This document shows, one piece after another, positions 8,244-17,195 of a stretch of DNA of 64,000 nt; position 1 is the stretch's first letter, and every line of letters starts with the position of its first letter. The notes under the pieces were generated by a model, which saw only the letters and a program-made list of their open reading frames with translations, ran no database searches and was not told the DNA's origin. The DNA lies in assembly GCA_002316015.1 (NCBI GenBank), contig DCCS01000006.1, forward strand, positions 5,223-69,222, read 5' to 3'. Both the position numbers and the translations under genes were made by a program. The DNA comes from Prevotellaceae bacterium UBA1075. GTDB taxonomy: Bacteria; Bacteroidota; Bacteroidia; Bacteroidales; Bacteroidaceae.

Positions 8244-9689
8244 ATGGAGGACAAGAACAGTCTTGTGCGTGAGGTGGCTGCCAGGAAGTATGCTTATGGC
8301 TTCACCACCGACGTGCAGACGGATATTATCGAAAAGGGGTTGTCGGAGCATGTGGTTCGCCTCATCTCGCAGAAGAAGGGCGAACCCGAATGGCTGCTTG
8401 ACTTTCGCCTGAAGGCGTTCCGCCACTGGCAGACGCTGGAGGAGCCCACATGGGGGCATCTGCGCATGCCCAGGATTGACTACCAGGACATCTCCTACTA
8501 TGCCGACCCCATGCAGAAGAAGGCTGCCGACGGCGCGCGGGAGATGGACCCCGAACTGGTGAAGACCTTCAACAAGCTGGGCATCCCCCTGGAGGAGCGG
8601 CTCGCCCTGAGCGGCATGGCTGTAGATGCGGTGATGGACTCCGTGAGCGTCAAGACCACCTTCCGTGACAAGTTGCAGGAGCGGGGCATCATCTTCTGCT
8701 CCATCAGCGAGGCCGTAAGGAACCATCCCGAACTGGTGCGCCAGTACCTGGGCACCGTGGTCTCCTACAAGGACAATTTCTTTGCCGCGCTCAACTCGGC
8801 GGTCTTCAGCGACGGTTCCTTTGTGTATATCCCCCGGGGGGTGCGCTGCCCCATGGAACTGAGCACCTATTTCCGCATCAACGCGCGCGGCACCGGGCAG
8901 TTTGAGCGCACACTCATCGTGTGTGACGACAACGCCTACGTCAGTTACCTCGAGGGGTGCACCGCGCCCATGCGTGACGAGAACCAGTTGCATGCAGCCA
9001 TTGTGGAGATTGTGGTCATGCAGGATGCCGAGGTCAAGTACAGCACCGTGCAGAACTGGTATCCGGGCGACGCCAACGGGCAGGGCGGCGTGCTCAACCT
9101 GGTCACCAAGCGCGGGCAGCTGCGCGGGGCGCGCAGCCGCCTGTCCTGGACTCAGGTGGAGACGGGCAGCGCCGTCACCTGGAAGTACCCCAGCTGCGTG
9201 CTCCAGGGCGACGGCTCCCAGGCCGAGTTCTACAGCGTGGCTGTGACCAACAACTACCAGCAGGCCGACACGGGCACCAAGATGATACACATCGGGCGCA
9301 ACACCAAGAGTACCATCATCAGCAAGGGCATCAGCGCGGGACACAGCCAGAATGCTTACCGAGGCCTGGTCAAGGTGGCCTCCACGGCCGACGGCGCGCG
9401 CAACTACAGCAGTTGCGACTCCCTGCTGCTGGGCGACCGGTGCGGCGCGCACACCTTCCCCTACATCGACGTGCACAACGACACAGCCATCGTGGAGCAC
9501 GAGGCGACCACCAGCAAGATATCCGAGGACCAGCTCTTCTACTGCAACCAGCGCGGCATCGGCACCGAGGAGGCCGTGAGCCTGATAGTCAACGGCTATG
9601 CCAAGGAGGTCATCAAGAAACTCCCCATGGAGTTTGCGGTAGAGGCCCAGAAGCTCCTGGGCGTGTCGCTCGAGGGGTCGGTGGGATAA
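8244..9689 (+). CDS. sufB: Fe-S cluster assembly protein SufB
   Basis: This 481-residue protein is part of the SufBC2D scaffold complex that builds Fe-S clusters in the cytosol. Family hallmarks include the N-terminal helical region (YGFTTDVQTDIIEKGLSE), the YIPRGVRCP segment, the beta-helix core and the C-terminal SEDQLFYCNQRGIGTEEA with its conserved cysteine near the end. It begins the sufB-C-D-S cluster. Unusually, 80 bp including a C-rich palindromic repeat separate it from sufC, whereas sufC-D-S overlap. Confidence 0.97.
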   Translation: MEDKNSLVREVAARKYAYGFTTDVQTDIIEKGLSEHVVRLISQKKGEPEWLLDFRLKAFRHWQTLEEPTWGHLRMPRIDYQDISYYADPMQKKAADGAREMDPELVKTFNKLGIPLEERLALSGMAVDAVMDSVSVKTTFRDKLQERGIIFCSISEAVRNHPELVRQYLGTVVSYKDNFFAALNSAVFSDGSFVYIPRGVRCPMELSTYFRINARGTGQFERTLIVCDDNAYVSYLEGCTAPMRDENQLHAAIVEIVVMQDAEVKYSTVQNWYPGDANGQGGVLNLVTKRGQLRGARSRLSWTQVETGSAVTWKYPSCVLQGDGSQAEFYSVAVTNNYQQADTGTKMIHIGRNTKSTIISKGISAGHSQNAYRGLVKVASTADGARNYSSCDSLLLGDRCGAHTFPYIDVHNDTAIVEHEATTSKISEDQLFYCNQRGIGTEEAVSLIVNGYAKEVIKKLPMEFAVEAQKLLGVSLEGSVG

Positions 9690-9690
9690 G

Positions 9691-9726
9691 GCAAAGCCCC
9701 CTCCTCAGCCTTCCCCGTGGGGAAGG
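9691..9726 (+). repeat. C-rich palindromic interspersed repeat in the sufB-sufC gap
   Basis: The unit begins AAAGCCCCCTCC and ends in a perfect 8-bp inverted repeat, CCTTCCCC (9709-9716) and GGGGAAGG (9719-9726). Related degenerate copies lie at 13171-13202 and 61241-61276 on the other strand. As RNA it would form a hairpin between two cistrons and could alter the SufB:SufC ratio. Confidence 0.55.
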
Positions 9727-9770
9727 GCCAATGAGTGTGGAACTTATCAACAGGACGACAGACAACAGTT

Positions 9771-10523
9771 ATGTTACAGATACAGAACCTGCATGCCAGC
9801 ATCAACGGCAAGGAAATACTGAAGGGCGTGAACCTCACCGTCAGGGACGGCGAGGTGCATGCCATCATGGGACTCAACGGAGCGGGCAAGAGCACGCTGA
9901 GCAACGTCATCGTGGGACATCCCGCCTACGAGGTCACGGCCGGCAGCATTACCTTCAACGGCAAGGACCTGCTGGCCATGAAGCCCGAGGAGCGCGCCCA
10001 CGAGGGCATCTTCCTCAGTTTCCAGCAGCCCGTGGAGATACCGGGCGTGAGCATGGTCAACTTCATGCGCGCGGCCCTCAACGCCAAGCGCAAGTACCAC
10101 GGCGAGGAGCCGCTCTCGGCCGGGGACTTCCTCAAGCTCATGCGCGAGAAGCGCAAGATAGTGGAACTGGACAGCAAGCTCACCAGCCGCAGCGTCAACG
10201 AGGGGTTCTCGGGAGGCGAGAAGAAGCGCAACGAGATATTCCAGATGGCCATGCTGGAGCCCACCCTCAGCATACTGGACGAGACGGACTCCGGCCTGGA
10301 CGTGGACGCCCTGCGCATCGTGGCCGAGGGCTTCAACAAGCTGCGCACGCCACAGTCCAGCGCCATCGTCATCACCCATTACCAGCGCCTGCTGGACTAT
10401 CTGAAGCCCGATGTCGTGCATGTGCTCATCGACGGGCGCATCGTCAAGACCGCCGGCCCCGAGCTCGCGCTCGAGATAGAAAGGCGCGGCTTCGACTGGA
10501 TCAGGGAGGAGGTGGGAGTGTGA
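9771..10523 (+). CDS. sufC: Fe-S cluster assembly ATPase SufC
   Basis: This 250-residue ABC-type ATPase drives conformational change of the SufBCD scaffold. Walker A is GLNGAGKST (34-42). The ABC signature is the SufC-typical FSGGEKKRNE, and Walker B LSILDETDSGLD contains the SufC-specific sequence. The ATG at 9771 starts directly with MLQIQNLHA, the first strand. The upstream in-frame ATG would add 12 residues outside the fold. The stop overlaps the GTG start of sufD. Confidence 0.97.
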   Translation: MLQIQNLHASINGKEILKGVNLTVRDGEVHAIMGLNGAGKSTLSNVIVGHPAYEVTAGSITFNGKDLLAMKPEERAHEGIFLSFQQPVEIPGVSMVNFMRAALNAKRKYHGEEPLSAGDFLKLMREKRKIVELDSKLTSRSVNEGFSGGEKKRNEIFQMAMLEPTLSILDETDSGLDVDALRIVAEGFNKLRTPQSSAIVITHYQRLLDYLKPDVVHVLIDGRIVKTAGPELALEIERRGFDWIREEVGV

Positions 10524-11740
10524 GCGCCGAGCAGCAGTACATCGACTTCTACAGGGAGGCCGCCGCAACCATCTGCGCGCGCAGCTGTCCCGCGATGAAC
10601 GCGGCCCGCGAGGCCGCATTCCACACCTTCAGCGCGCAGGGCTTCCCCTCGCGCAAGGTGGAGCGATACAAATACACCGACGTGAAGGCCGACTTCGCGC
10701 CCGACTACGGCATCAGCCTGGCACCGCTGCAAGTGGCCGGCACGCCCTTCTGCACCACCCTGGCACAGGCAGGCGAGGCTGTGGCCGCGCACTATGGCCA
10801 GGTGGCCGACACCGCCGACCCCGTGGTGGCGCTCAACACCATGCTGTCCGTAGACACGCTGGTGGTGCATGTCCCGCACGGCACACGCGCCGCGCATCCC
10901 ATACAGATAAGCCACCTGCTGAGCGGTGAGGCGGACGATGTGATGGTCAACCGCCGCCTGCTCATCGTGCTCGGCGAGCGCGCCCAGGCCGATGTGGTCA
11001 TCACCGAGCACGCCCGCGACCAGCGCCGCTTCCTCACAAACCAGGTCGTCGAGGTGGTGGCCGCCGACGGAAGCACCCTCAACCTGTACGAGGTGGAGGA
11101 GACCCACCTGATGTGCACGCGCTACTCCAGCCTGTTCATCCGCCAGGGCAGGGACAGCCATGTGAGCCACACCACCCTAACCCTCTTCAACGGCCACACG
11201 CGCAACCGCACCGATGTGGCCCTGCAGGGCGAGGGCTCCGGGGTCACCCTGGGCGGATGCGTCATTGCCGACAAGACGCAGCGCGTGGACAACAACACGC
11301 TCATCGACCACCAGGCCGGCCACTGCACCAGCCGCGAGCTGTACAAGTACGTGCTCGACGACAGCGCCGTGGGAGCCTTCGCGGGCAGGATTCTCGTGCG
11401 CCCCGGGGCACAGAAGACCGTGAGCCAGGAGACCAACGCCAACCTCTGCTCGGCCCGCTCGGCCCGCATGTACACCCAGCCCATGCTGGAGATATATGCC
11501 GACGATGTGAAGTGCAGCCACGGCAGCACCGTGGGCCAGATAGACGATGCCGCCCTGTTCTACATGCGCCAGCGCGGCATCCCGGAGCAGGAGGCACGCC
11601 TGCTGCTCAAGTCCGCCTTCATCACCGAGGTGATAGAGGCCATACCGCTGGAGCCGCTTCGCGACCGCCTGCAGGTGCAGGTGGACAAGCGGCTTCGCGG
11701 CGAGTTGTCAAAGTGTGAGGGATGTAAGCTATGCAAGTGA
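10520..11740 (+). CDS. sufD: Fe-S cluster assembly protein SufD
   Basis: This 406-residue protein is the SufB paralogue in the SufBC2D complex. The N-terminal helical region carries FPSRKVERYKYTDV, the usual SufD landmark, and the C-terminal half has the beta-helix with CSHGSTVGQIDDAALFYMRQRGI. The GTG start at 10520 overlaps the sufC TGA by GTGA. No ATG suits the N-terminus. The end overlaps sufS by 10 bp, so sufC, sufD and sufS are tightly coupled. Confidence 0.95.
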   Translation: MSAEQQYIDFYREAAATICARSCPAMNAAREAAFHTFSAQGFPSRKVERYKYTDVKADFAPDYGISLAPLQVAGTPFCTTLAQAGEAVAAHYGQVADTADPVVALNTMLSVDTLVVHVPHGTRAAHPIQISHLLSGEADDVMVNRRLLIVLGERAQADVVITEHARDQRRFLTNQVVEVVAADGSTLNLYEVEETHLMCTRYSSLFIRQGRDSHVSHTTLTLFNGHTRNRTDVALQGEGSGVTLGGCVIADKTQRVDNNTLIDHQAGHCTSRELYKYVLDDSAVGAFAGRILVRPGAQKTVSQETNANLCSARSARMYTQPMLEIYADDVKCSHGSTVGQIDDAALFYMRQRGIPEQEARLLLKSAFITEVIEAIPLEPLRDRLQVQVDKRLRGELSKCEGCKLCK

Positions 11741-12969
11741 GACCGTTTGACATCGGCCAGATACGCCAGGACTTCCCCATCCTGGGCAGGAAGGTGTATG
11801 ACAAGTATCCGCTCGTGTATCTGGACAACGCAGCCACCACCCAGAAGCCACGCGTCGTGGTGGAGTCCATGGCAGACGAATACTATAATGTGAATGCCAA
11901 TGTGCACCGTGGCGTGCACTTCCTCTCCCAGCAGGCCACCGACCTGCACGAGCGGGCCAGGGAGACCGTGCGCCGCTTCATAGGGGCTGGCAGCACCCGC
12001 GAGATACTCTTCACCCGCGGCACCACCGAGAGTGTCAACCTGGTGGCCACCTGCTTCGGCCAGGCCTTCATGCGCGAGGGCGACGAGGTGATAGTGAGCC
12101 AGGTGGAGCACCACAGCAACATCGTGCCCTGGCAACTCCTGCGGGAGCGGCAGGGCATACGCATCCGCGTCATTCCCATGACCGACGACGGCTACCTGTG
12201 CCTGGACTCCCTGGAGAAACTCTTCAACGAGCGCACGCGCCTGGTGAGCGTGGCGCATGTGAGCAACGTCCTGGGCACGGTCAACCCTGTGGCCGAGATA
12301 GTGCGCATGGCACACGCGCATGATGTGCCCGTGCTGGTGGACGGGGCGCAGAGCGCGCCCCACATGCCCATCGACGTGAGCGCGATGGACTGCGACTTCT
12401 TTGCCTTCAGCGGGCACAAGCTGTACGGCCCCACGGGCATCGGCGTGCTCTATGGCAAGGAGAAGTGGCTCGACCGCATGCCCCCCTACATGGGCGGTGG
12501 CGAGATGATCAAGAGCGTCAGCTTCGAGCACACGACCTTCAACGACCTCCCCTACAAGTTCGAGGCGGGCACGCCCGACTATGTGGCCTCCACCGGCCTG
12601 GCCCGCGCCATCGACTACATCAACGCCCTGGGCATGGAGCAGATAGAGGCTCACGAGCGTGACCTCACACGCTATGCCCTGGAGCAGATGAGCCTGGTGC
12701 CCGGAATGCACATCTATGGCCCCCGGGACGCGGCCCGCCACGATGCCGTGGTGAGTTTCCAGGTGGGCCGTATCCACCACCTGGACATGGGCACGCTGCT
12801 CGACCGCCTGGGCATCGCCGTGCGCACAGGGCACCATTGCGCCGAGCCGCTCATGCACCGCCTGGGCATCGAGGGGACATGCCGCGCCAGCTTCGCGCTC
12901 TACAACACCCGCGCCGAGGTGGACACGCTGGTGCAGGGCATCGGGCGCGTGCGCGGCATGCTGGAGTAG
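11731..12969 (+). CDS. sufS: Cysteine desulfurase SufS (group II)
   Basis: This 412-residue PLP enzyme takes sulfur from cysteine and supplies persulfide for Fe-S assembly. The PLP lysine is K230 in SGHKLYGP and the active cysteine is C370 in RTGHHCAEPLM, the group II arrangement. DGAQSAPH, which holds the PLP-binding aspartate, is also clear. No sufE or sufU follows, so any sulfur acceptor is encoded elsewhere. This ends the long operon; what follows is 270 bp of noncoding repeat-rich DNA. Confidence 0.96.
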   Translation: MQVRPFDIGQIRQDFPILGRKVYDKYPLVYLDNAATTQKPRVVVESMADEYYNVNANVHRGVHFLSQQATDLHERARETVRRFIGAGSTREILFTRGTTESVNLVATCFGQAFMREGDEVIVSQVEHHSNIVPWQLLRERQGIRIRVIPMTDDGYLCLDSLEKLFNERTRLVSVAHVSNVLGTVNPVAEIVRMAHAHDVPVLVDGAQSAPHMPIDVSAMDCDFFAFSGHKLYGPTGIGVLYGKEKWLDRMPPYMGGGEMIKSVSFEHTTFNDLPYKFEAGTPDYVASTGLARAIDYINALGMEQIEAHERDLTRYALEQMSLVPGMHIYGPRDAARHDAVVSFQVGRIHHLDMGTLLDRLGIAVRTGHHCAEPLMHRLGIEGTCRASFALYNTRAEVDTLVQGIGRVRGMLE

Positions 12970-13079
12970 GGCGTCGCAGTCTTACGGAAGCGCAGTTACG
13001 CGATTGCGGGAGGGATGGCCGTGCGGCCCCCCCCACTGACGGGACTCTACAACCTCCCCCGCGCGGAAGAGGGCAAAAA

Positions 13080-13145
13080 AACGCGGCGCGCCGCGATGGC
13101 CAACGCAGCGCGCTGCATCGGCCATCGCACCGCACTGCGTTGGCC
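13080..13145 (+). repeat. 22-bp repeat array 1 (three units)
   Basis: Three head-to-tail 22-bp units (13080-13101, 13102-13123, 13124-13145), each of the form A(A/T)CGC...GGCC, follow a run of seven A bases preceded by C. A fourth unit decays at 13146-13155. Two units contain 12-bp perfect palindromes (GCGGCGCGCCGC and GCAGCGCGCTGC). Related arrays lie at 43338-43389 (minus) and 58736-58842. The rest of the 12970-13239 gap has no convincing gene. Confidence 0.8.
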
Positions 13146-13170
13146 AATGCATGCCCCTGCCGCAATCACC

Positions 13171-13202
13171 CACCCTGGAGGGAGCGGGGAGGGGGCTTTA
13201 CC
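13171..13202 (-). repeat. C-rich interspersed repeat, degenerate copy
   Basis: Read on the minus strand this is GGTAAAGCCCCCTCC followed by a short palindromic CCCTCCAGGG core. It shares the AAAGCCCCCTCC head with the element at 9691-9726. Confidence 0.45.
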
Positions 13203-13239
13203 TTGTTGATGTTGACATAACGATTAAATGAGAACAGAT

Positions 13240-13821
13240 ATGAAAAAGATTTTGTCCCGGATGTGCCTGTGCCTGGCCATCCTGTGCACCTGCGCCACCA
13301 TGAGCGGGTGCGACGAGAACAGCCCCTGGCTCGAAATCATCAAGAACCTGCTGGGCACCAACACCACCTACACCTATTCGGGAACGACCTCGTACCAATT
13401 CCTGGCAAACCCCAACAGCACAGGGGCCTACACCAGCACGCTGGCCGACTTCAACGCGCAGAGCAGCCAGGTGACCCTCACGACCACCTCGGCCAGCGAG
13501 ACGGAGGCCACGGTGGTGCTGCCCGCAGCCTCGAAAAACGGGGTAAGCATGACATCGGTAACGCTCTCGGGGCTCTACATGCAGAGCAACGGCAACACGA
13601 CGACCCTCTCGGTGCCCCAGGACGGGATAAGCGGCGAGGGCACAATCACCTGCGACAACCAGAGCTACAGCCTCTCCAACCTGTATGTTACCAGCGCAAG
13701 CGCCACCAGCGGCGTCATCACCATGGAGCTGACCCTGTACTTCGGCACGGCCAACTCCCAGGGCAACTATCCCGTGGCCGTGAATGTCAAGTACAGCGGC
13801 CAGGCCATCTCGCAACAGTAA
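13240..13821 (+). CDS. Secreted beta-rich lipoprotein, unknown function
   Basis: This 193-residue protein has a lipoprotein signal (MKKILSRMCLCLAILCTCATMSGC, lipobox TMSGC), so it should be anchored in the outer or inner membrane. The mature part is rich in Thr, Ser and Asn with alternating hydrophobic residues (VTLTTTSASETEATVVL), which indicates beta strands. It may belong to one of the calycin-like Bacteroides lipoprotein families, but I cannot confirm that. An ATG 12 bp upstream (13228) is in frame; the inner ATG gives the more normal MKK start. It stands alone between the suf operon and rnhB. Confidence 0.75.
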   Translation: MKKILSRMCLCLAILCTCATMSGCDENSPWLEIIKNLLGTNTTYTYSGTTSYQFLANPNSTGAYTSTLADFNAQSSQVTLTTTSASETEATVVLPAASKNGVSMTSVTLSGLYMQSNGNTTTLSVPQDGISGEGTITCDNQSYSLSNLYVTSASATSGVITMELTLYFGTANSQGNYPVAVNVKYSGQAISQQ

Positions 13822-13887
13822 ACGCCCAGGCCGCGCCCCGCAGTCGGGAAAGCCAGTCCCGACCGCGCACGACGCCGCCATATCGCC

Positions 13888-14526
13888 ATGCTGCTGACAT
13901 ATTACAAGGAGGGGGTCATCGAAGCCGGCTGCGACGAGGCCGGACGGGGCTGCCTGGCCGGGCCCGTCTATGCGGCGGCGGTCATCCTGCCCCCCGATTA
14001 CCACAACGACCTGCTCAATGACTCCAAGCAGCTGAGCGAGAAGCGACGCAACGAGCTGCGCGCCGTCATCGAGCGCGAGGCAGTGGCCTGGGCGGTGGGC
14101 ACCGTCGACAACCGCGAGATAGACCGGATAAACATCCTGAACGCGAGCATCCTGGCCATGCACCGCGCCCTGGACGGCCTCGGTGTGCGGCCGCAGGAGA
14201 TTATTGTGGACGGCAACCGCTTCAAGCCCTACAGGGACTTGCCCCACACCACCATCGTCAAGGGCGACGCCAGGTACATGAGCATAGCGGCAGCCAGCAT
14301 CCTGGCCAAGACACACCGCGACGAGTGCATGGCGAGGCTTCACCGGGAATTTCCACAGTATCACTGGGACTCCAACAAGGGCTACCCCGCCCCCGCACAC
14401 CGCCAGGCCATACGCCTTCACGGCGTCACGCCCTACCACCGTCTCACCTTCCAGCTGCTCCCGCCCGAACAGATGACACTGGATTTCGATGACAAAGGGC
14501 TTGGCTGTGAGCGAGGAAATAGGTAA
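13888..14526 (+). CDS. rnhB: Ribonuclease HII
   Basis: This 212-residue enzyme cuts the RNA strand of RNA-DNA hybrids and initiates ribonucleotide excision. The metal-binding D-E pair sits in GCDEAGRGCLAGPV (D16, E17). Further conserved segments are LNDSKQLSEKRR, IIVDGNRF and ASILAKTHRDECM. Length matches the family. It lies 66 bp after the lipoprotein gene, and its 3' end holds a promoter for gpmI. Confidence 0.95.
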   Translation: MLLTYYKEGVIEAGCDEAGRGCLAGPVYAAAVILPPDYHNDLLNDSKQLSEKRRNELRAVIEREAVAWAVGTVDNREIDRINILNASILAMHRALDGLGVRPQEIIVDGNRFKPYRDLPHTTIVKGDARYMSIAAASILAKTHRDECMARLHREFPQYHWDSNKGYPAPAHRQAIRLHGVTPYHRLTFQLLPPEQMTLDFDDKGLGCERGNR

Positions 14527-14531
14527 TTTTG
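14501..14531 (+). promoter_or_regulatory. Promoter of gpmI
   Basis: TAATTTTG at 14524-14531 matches the -7 consensus, with a TTGG at 14501-14504 about 19 nt upstream. It lies inside and just past the end of rnhB and would give a leader of roughly 100 nt. Confidence 0.55.
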
Positions 14532-14638
14532 CAGGCACAAACAGCGGGGCGGGCGCGCACTCACGCAGCGGGACTCCCACGCAGAGAGCATGCCGCCCGA
14601 CCACAGACAGTCAAACAAGACAAAAAGGAGAATACACT

Positions 14639-16159
14639 ATGGCAAAGAAAGCTCTGCTGATAATCCTCGACGGATGGGGAATCGGCAATCACGGCAAGGG
14701 TGATGTGATCTTCAACACACCCACACCCTTCATGGATTACCTCAACAGCACATACCCCCACAGCCAGCTTCTCGCGAGCGGCGAGAGCGTGGGACTGCCC
14801 GACGGGCAGATGGGCAACTCCGAGGTGGGACACCTCAACATCGGCGCCGGACGCATCGTCTATCAAGACCTGGTGAAGATTAACCGCGCCTGCGCCGACG
14901 GCAGCATCCTCAAGAACCCCGGAATCGTGTCGGCCTACGAGTACGCCAAGGCCAACGGAAAGAGCGTGCACCTGATGGGGCTCACCAGCAACGGCGGCGT
15001 GCACTCGTCGCTCAACCACCTGTTCACACTGCTCGGCATCAGCAAGACCCACGGCATCCGGCACACCTATGTGCACTGCTTCACAGACGGGCGCGACACC
15101 GACCCCAGGAGCGGCAAGGGCTTCATCCAGCAGGTGACAGACCACTGCGCACAGGTTCCCGGCGCGGCCGTCGCCAGTGTGATAGGGCGTTTCTACGCCA
15201 TGGACCGCGACAAGCGGTGGGAGCGCGTCAAGATTGCCTATGACCTGCTGGTGAACGCCGAGGGCAAGCAGGCCACCGACATGGTGCAGGCCATGCAGGA
15301 GAGTTATGACGAGGGTGTGACCGACGAGTTTGTGAAGCCCATCAACAACAGCACCGTTGACGGCACCATCAAGGAAGGCGACGTGGTCATCTTCTTCAAC
15401 TACCGCAACGACCGCGCCAGGGAACTCACCATCGTGCTCACACAGCAGGACATGACCGAGCAGGGCATGCACACCATCCCCAACCTGCAGTACTACTGCA
15501 TGACCCCCTATGACGCCGATTTCACAGGCGTACACGTCCTCTTCCCCAAGGAGAACGTCAAGAACACCCTGGGCGAGTACCTGGCCAGCAAGGGGCTCAA
15601 GCAACTCCACACGGCCGAGACCGAGAAGTACGCCCACGTGACCTTCTTCTTCAACGGAGGCCGCGAGGACCCCTTCGACGGCGAGGACCGCATCCTGGTG
15701 GCAAGCCCCAAGGTGGCCACCTACGACCTCAAGCCCGAGATGAGCGCCTTTGAGGTGAAGGACAAACTGGTGGCCGCAATCAAGGAGAACAAGTACGACT
15801 TCATCGTGGTCAACTTCGCCAACGGCGACATGGTGGGCCACACGGGGGTCTATGAGGCCATCGAGGCCGCAGTGAAGGCTGTGGACCAGTGCGTGAGGGA
15901 GGTCGTGGAGGCCGCCAACGCCACCGACTACGAGACCATCATCATCGCCGACCACGGCAATGCCGACAATGCCCTCAACCCCGACGGCACGCCCAACACA
16001 GCCCACTCGCTCAACCCCGTGCCCTTCATCTACGTGACGAAGAACAAGCACGCCCGGGTCGAGAATGGCGTGCTGGCCGATGTGGCTCCCAGCATCCTGC
16101 ACGTCATGGGACTGGAGCAGCCCAAGGAGATGACCGGCCATTGCCTGATCAAGGACTAA
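14639..16159 (+). CDS. gpmI: 2,3-bisphosphoglycerate-independent phosphoglycerate mutase
   Basis: This 506-residue cytosolic enzyme interconverts 3- and 2-phosphoglycerate in glycolysis using two metal ions. The N-terminal metal site is LIILDGWG (D11). The phosphorylated serine is S61 in QMGNSEVGHLNIGAGR. The C-terminal metal cluster is seen in NFANGDMVGHTG and IIADHGNAD. Length is standard. The start follows AAGGAGAATACACT; reading further upstream would run into the rnhB end. ung follows 11 bp downstream, so the two are probably co-transcribed. Confidence 0.97.
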   Translation: MAKKALLIILDGWGIGNHGKGDVIFNTPTPFMDYLNSTYPHSQLLASGESVGLPDGQMGNSEVGHLNIGAGRIVYQDLVKINRACADGSILKNPGIVSAYEYAKANGKSVHLMGLTSNGGVHSSLNHLFTLLGISKTHGIRHTYVHCFTDGRDTDPRSGKGFIQQVTDHCAQVPGAAVASVIGRFYAMDRDKRWERVKIAYDLLVNAEGKQATDMVQAMQESYDEGVTDEFVKPINNSTVDGTIKEGDVVIFFNYRNDRARELTIVLTQQDMTEQGMHTIPNLQYYCMTPYDADFTGVHVLFPKENVKNTLGEYLASKGLKQLHTAETEKYAHVTFFFNGGREDPFDGEDRILVASPKVATYDLKPEMSAFEVKDKLVAAIKENKYDFIVVNFANGDMVGHTGVYEAIEAAVKAVDQCVREVVEAANATDYETIIIADHGNADNALNPDGTPNTAHSLNPVPFIYVTKNKHARVENGVLADVAPSILHVMGLEQPKEMTGHCLIKD

Positions 16160-16170
16160 ACCAGGGGGAC

Positions 16171-16836
16171 ATGGCAGATGTGAATATCGAGCCGTCCTGG
16201 AAAGCGATGCTGAGCGACGAGTTTGCCAAGCCCTACTTTGGCGAGCTCGTCCGCTTTGTTCATGCGGAGTACTCTGCCGGGGCATGCTACCCGCCTGGAC
16301 ACCTCATCTTCAACGCCTTCAACAGCACACCGCCCGACCAGGTCAAGGTGGTCATCCTGGGCCAGGACCCCTACCACGGACCTGGCCAGGCCCACGGCCT
16401 CTGCTTCAGCGTGAATGACGGGGTGGATTTTCCGCCCTCGCTGCGCAACATCTTCCTGGAGATACAGGCCGAGACCGGCGCGCCCATCCCCCAGAGCGGC
16501 AATCTGAGCCGCTGGGCCAGCCAGGGCGTGTTCCTGCTCAACACCTGCCTCACCGTGCGTGCCCACCAGGCCTTCAGCCATAGCGGACACGGGTGGGAGA
16601 CCTTCACCGACGAGGTCATCCGCCTGCTCAGCCAGCACAGGGAGCATCTCGTGTTCATGCTGTGGGGCTCCCCCGCAGGCCGCAAGGCATCCCTCATCGA
16701 CTCCTCGCGCCATCTGGTGCTCAGGAGCCCGCATCCCAGTCCGCTCAGCGCCTATCGCGGCTTCTTTGGCAACCAGCATTTCCTGCAGTGCAACGAGTAC
16801 CTGCAGGCGCATGGCCAGCAGCCTGTGCAGTGGTGA
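16171..16836 (+). CDS. ung: Uracil-DNA glycosylase
   Basis: This 221-residue family 1 enzyme removes uracil from DNA. The water-activating motif GQDPYHGPGQAHG (D66), the LLNTCLTVR segment and the C-terminal HPSPLSAYRGFFG loop with the catalytic histidine are intact. The last codons (GQQPVQW and stop) lie in a 41-bp stretch repeated exactly at 18635-18675, on the far side of an AT-rich islet. The likely original terminator of ung may therefore be the hairpin at 18734-18773. Confidence 0.97.
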   Translation: MADVNIEPSWKAMLSDEFAKPYFGELVRFVHAEYSAGACYPPGHLIFNAFNSTPPDQVKVVILGQDPYHGPGQAHGLCFSVNDGVDFPPSLRNIFLEIQAETGAPIPQSGNLSRWASQGVFLLNTCLTVRAHQAFSHSGHGWETFTDEVIRLLSQHREHLVFMLWGSPAGRKASLIDSSRHLVLRSPHPSPLSAYRGFFGNQHFLQCNEYLQAHGQQPVQW

Positions 16837-16852
16837 GGAGAGGAGCCAGCAA
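16812..16852 (+). repeat. 41-bp direct repeat, copy 1 (3' end of ung)
   Basis: This stretch begins TGGCCAGCAGCCTGTG, contains the ung stop codon and ends GGAGCCAGCAA. It is identical over 41 bases to 18635-18675. The two copies bracket an AT-rich 1.78-kb segment. Confidence 0.9.
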
Positions 16853-17195
16853 TGCTGTTTTTGTTTTCTTAGACGGCAGTGGAAAGATAGTTTGAAGAAA
16901 AAGAGAGAATGTTGACTTGCCAACCGCCGTTTTCCTGGCGGTGTCCTCTGTGCTTATTGTGCATCCCGTTCCCAGGTTTGTTCCTTTGTGGCATGAACCA
17001 ATTTTATGAACGGATTCTGGGATGGCACTGACTTTCCGTGTGGTCATGCCAGAGTGGCAAGCGCATTCCGTTTCTGGCCGAAATCGTATTTGAGATGGAA
17101 AGCATAGGGGGGTATGCCCCCCAAAAAAAGTCGTGCGTCCCGATTTTCATGTACCGATACACAAGGCATGGGCTGGTATTTAACTTATTCTTGTG

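Noticed and set aside
10520..11740. sufD starting at an upstream in-frame ATG inside sufB (9413)
   Set aside because: The extra 369 residues would read through sufC out of frame and show no protein pattern. The GTG overlapping the sufC stop gives the correct SufD N-terminus.
13015..13209. Short plus-strand frame between sufS and the lipoprotein gene
   Set aside because: It runs through repeat array 1 and the C-rich element. No start context, promoter or conserved pattern supports translation.
17107..17122. GGGGGG-TATG-CCCCCC hairpin as a terminator
   Set aside because: It is followed by an A-run on the plus strand, so the T-run would precede the hairpin on the minus strand. Neither orientation fits a terminator, and no gene ends there.
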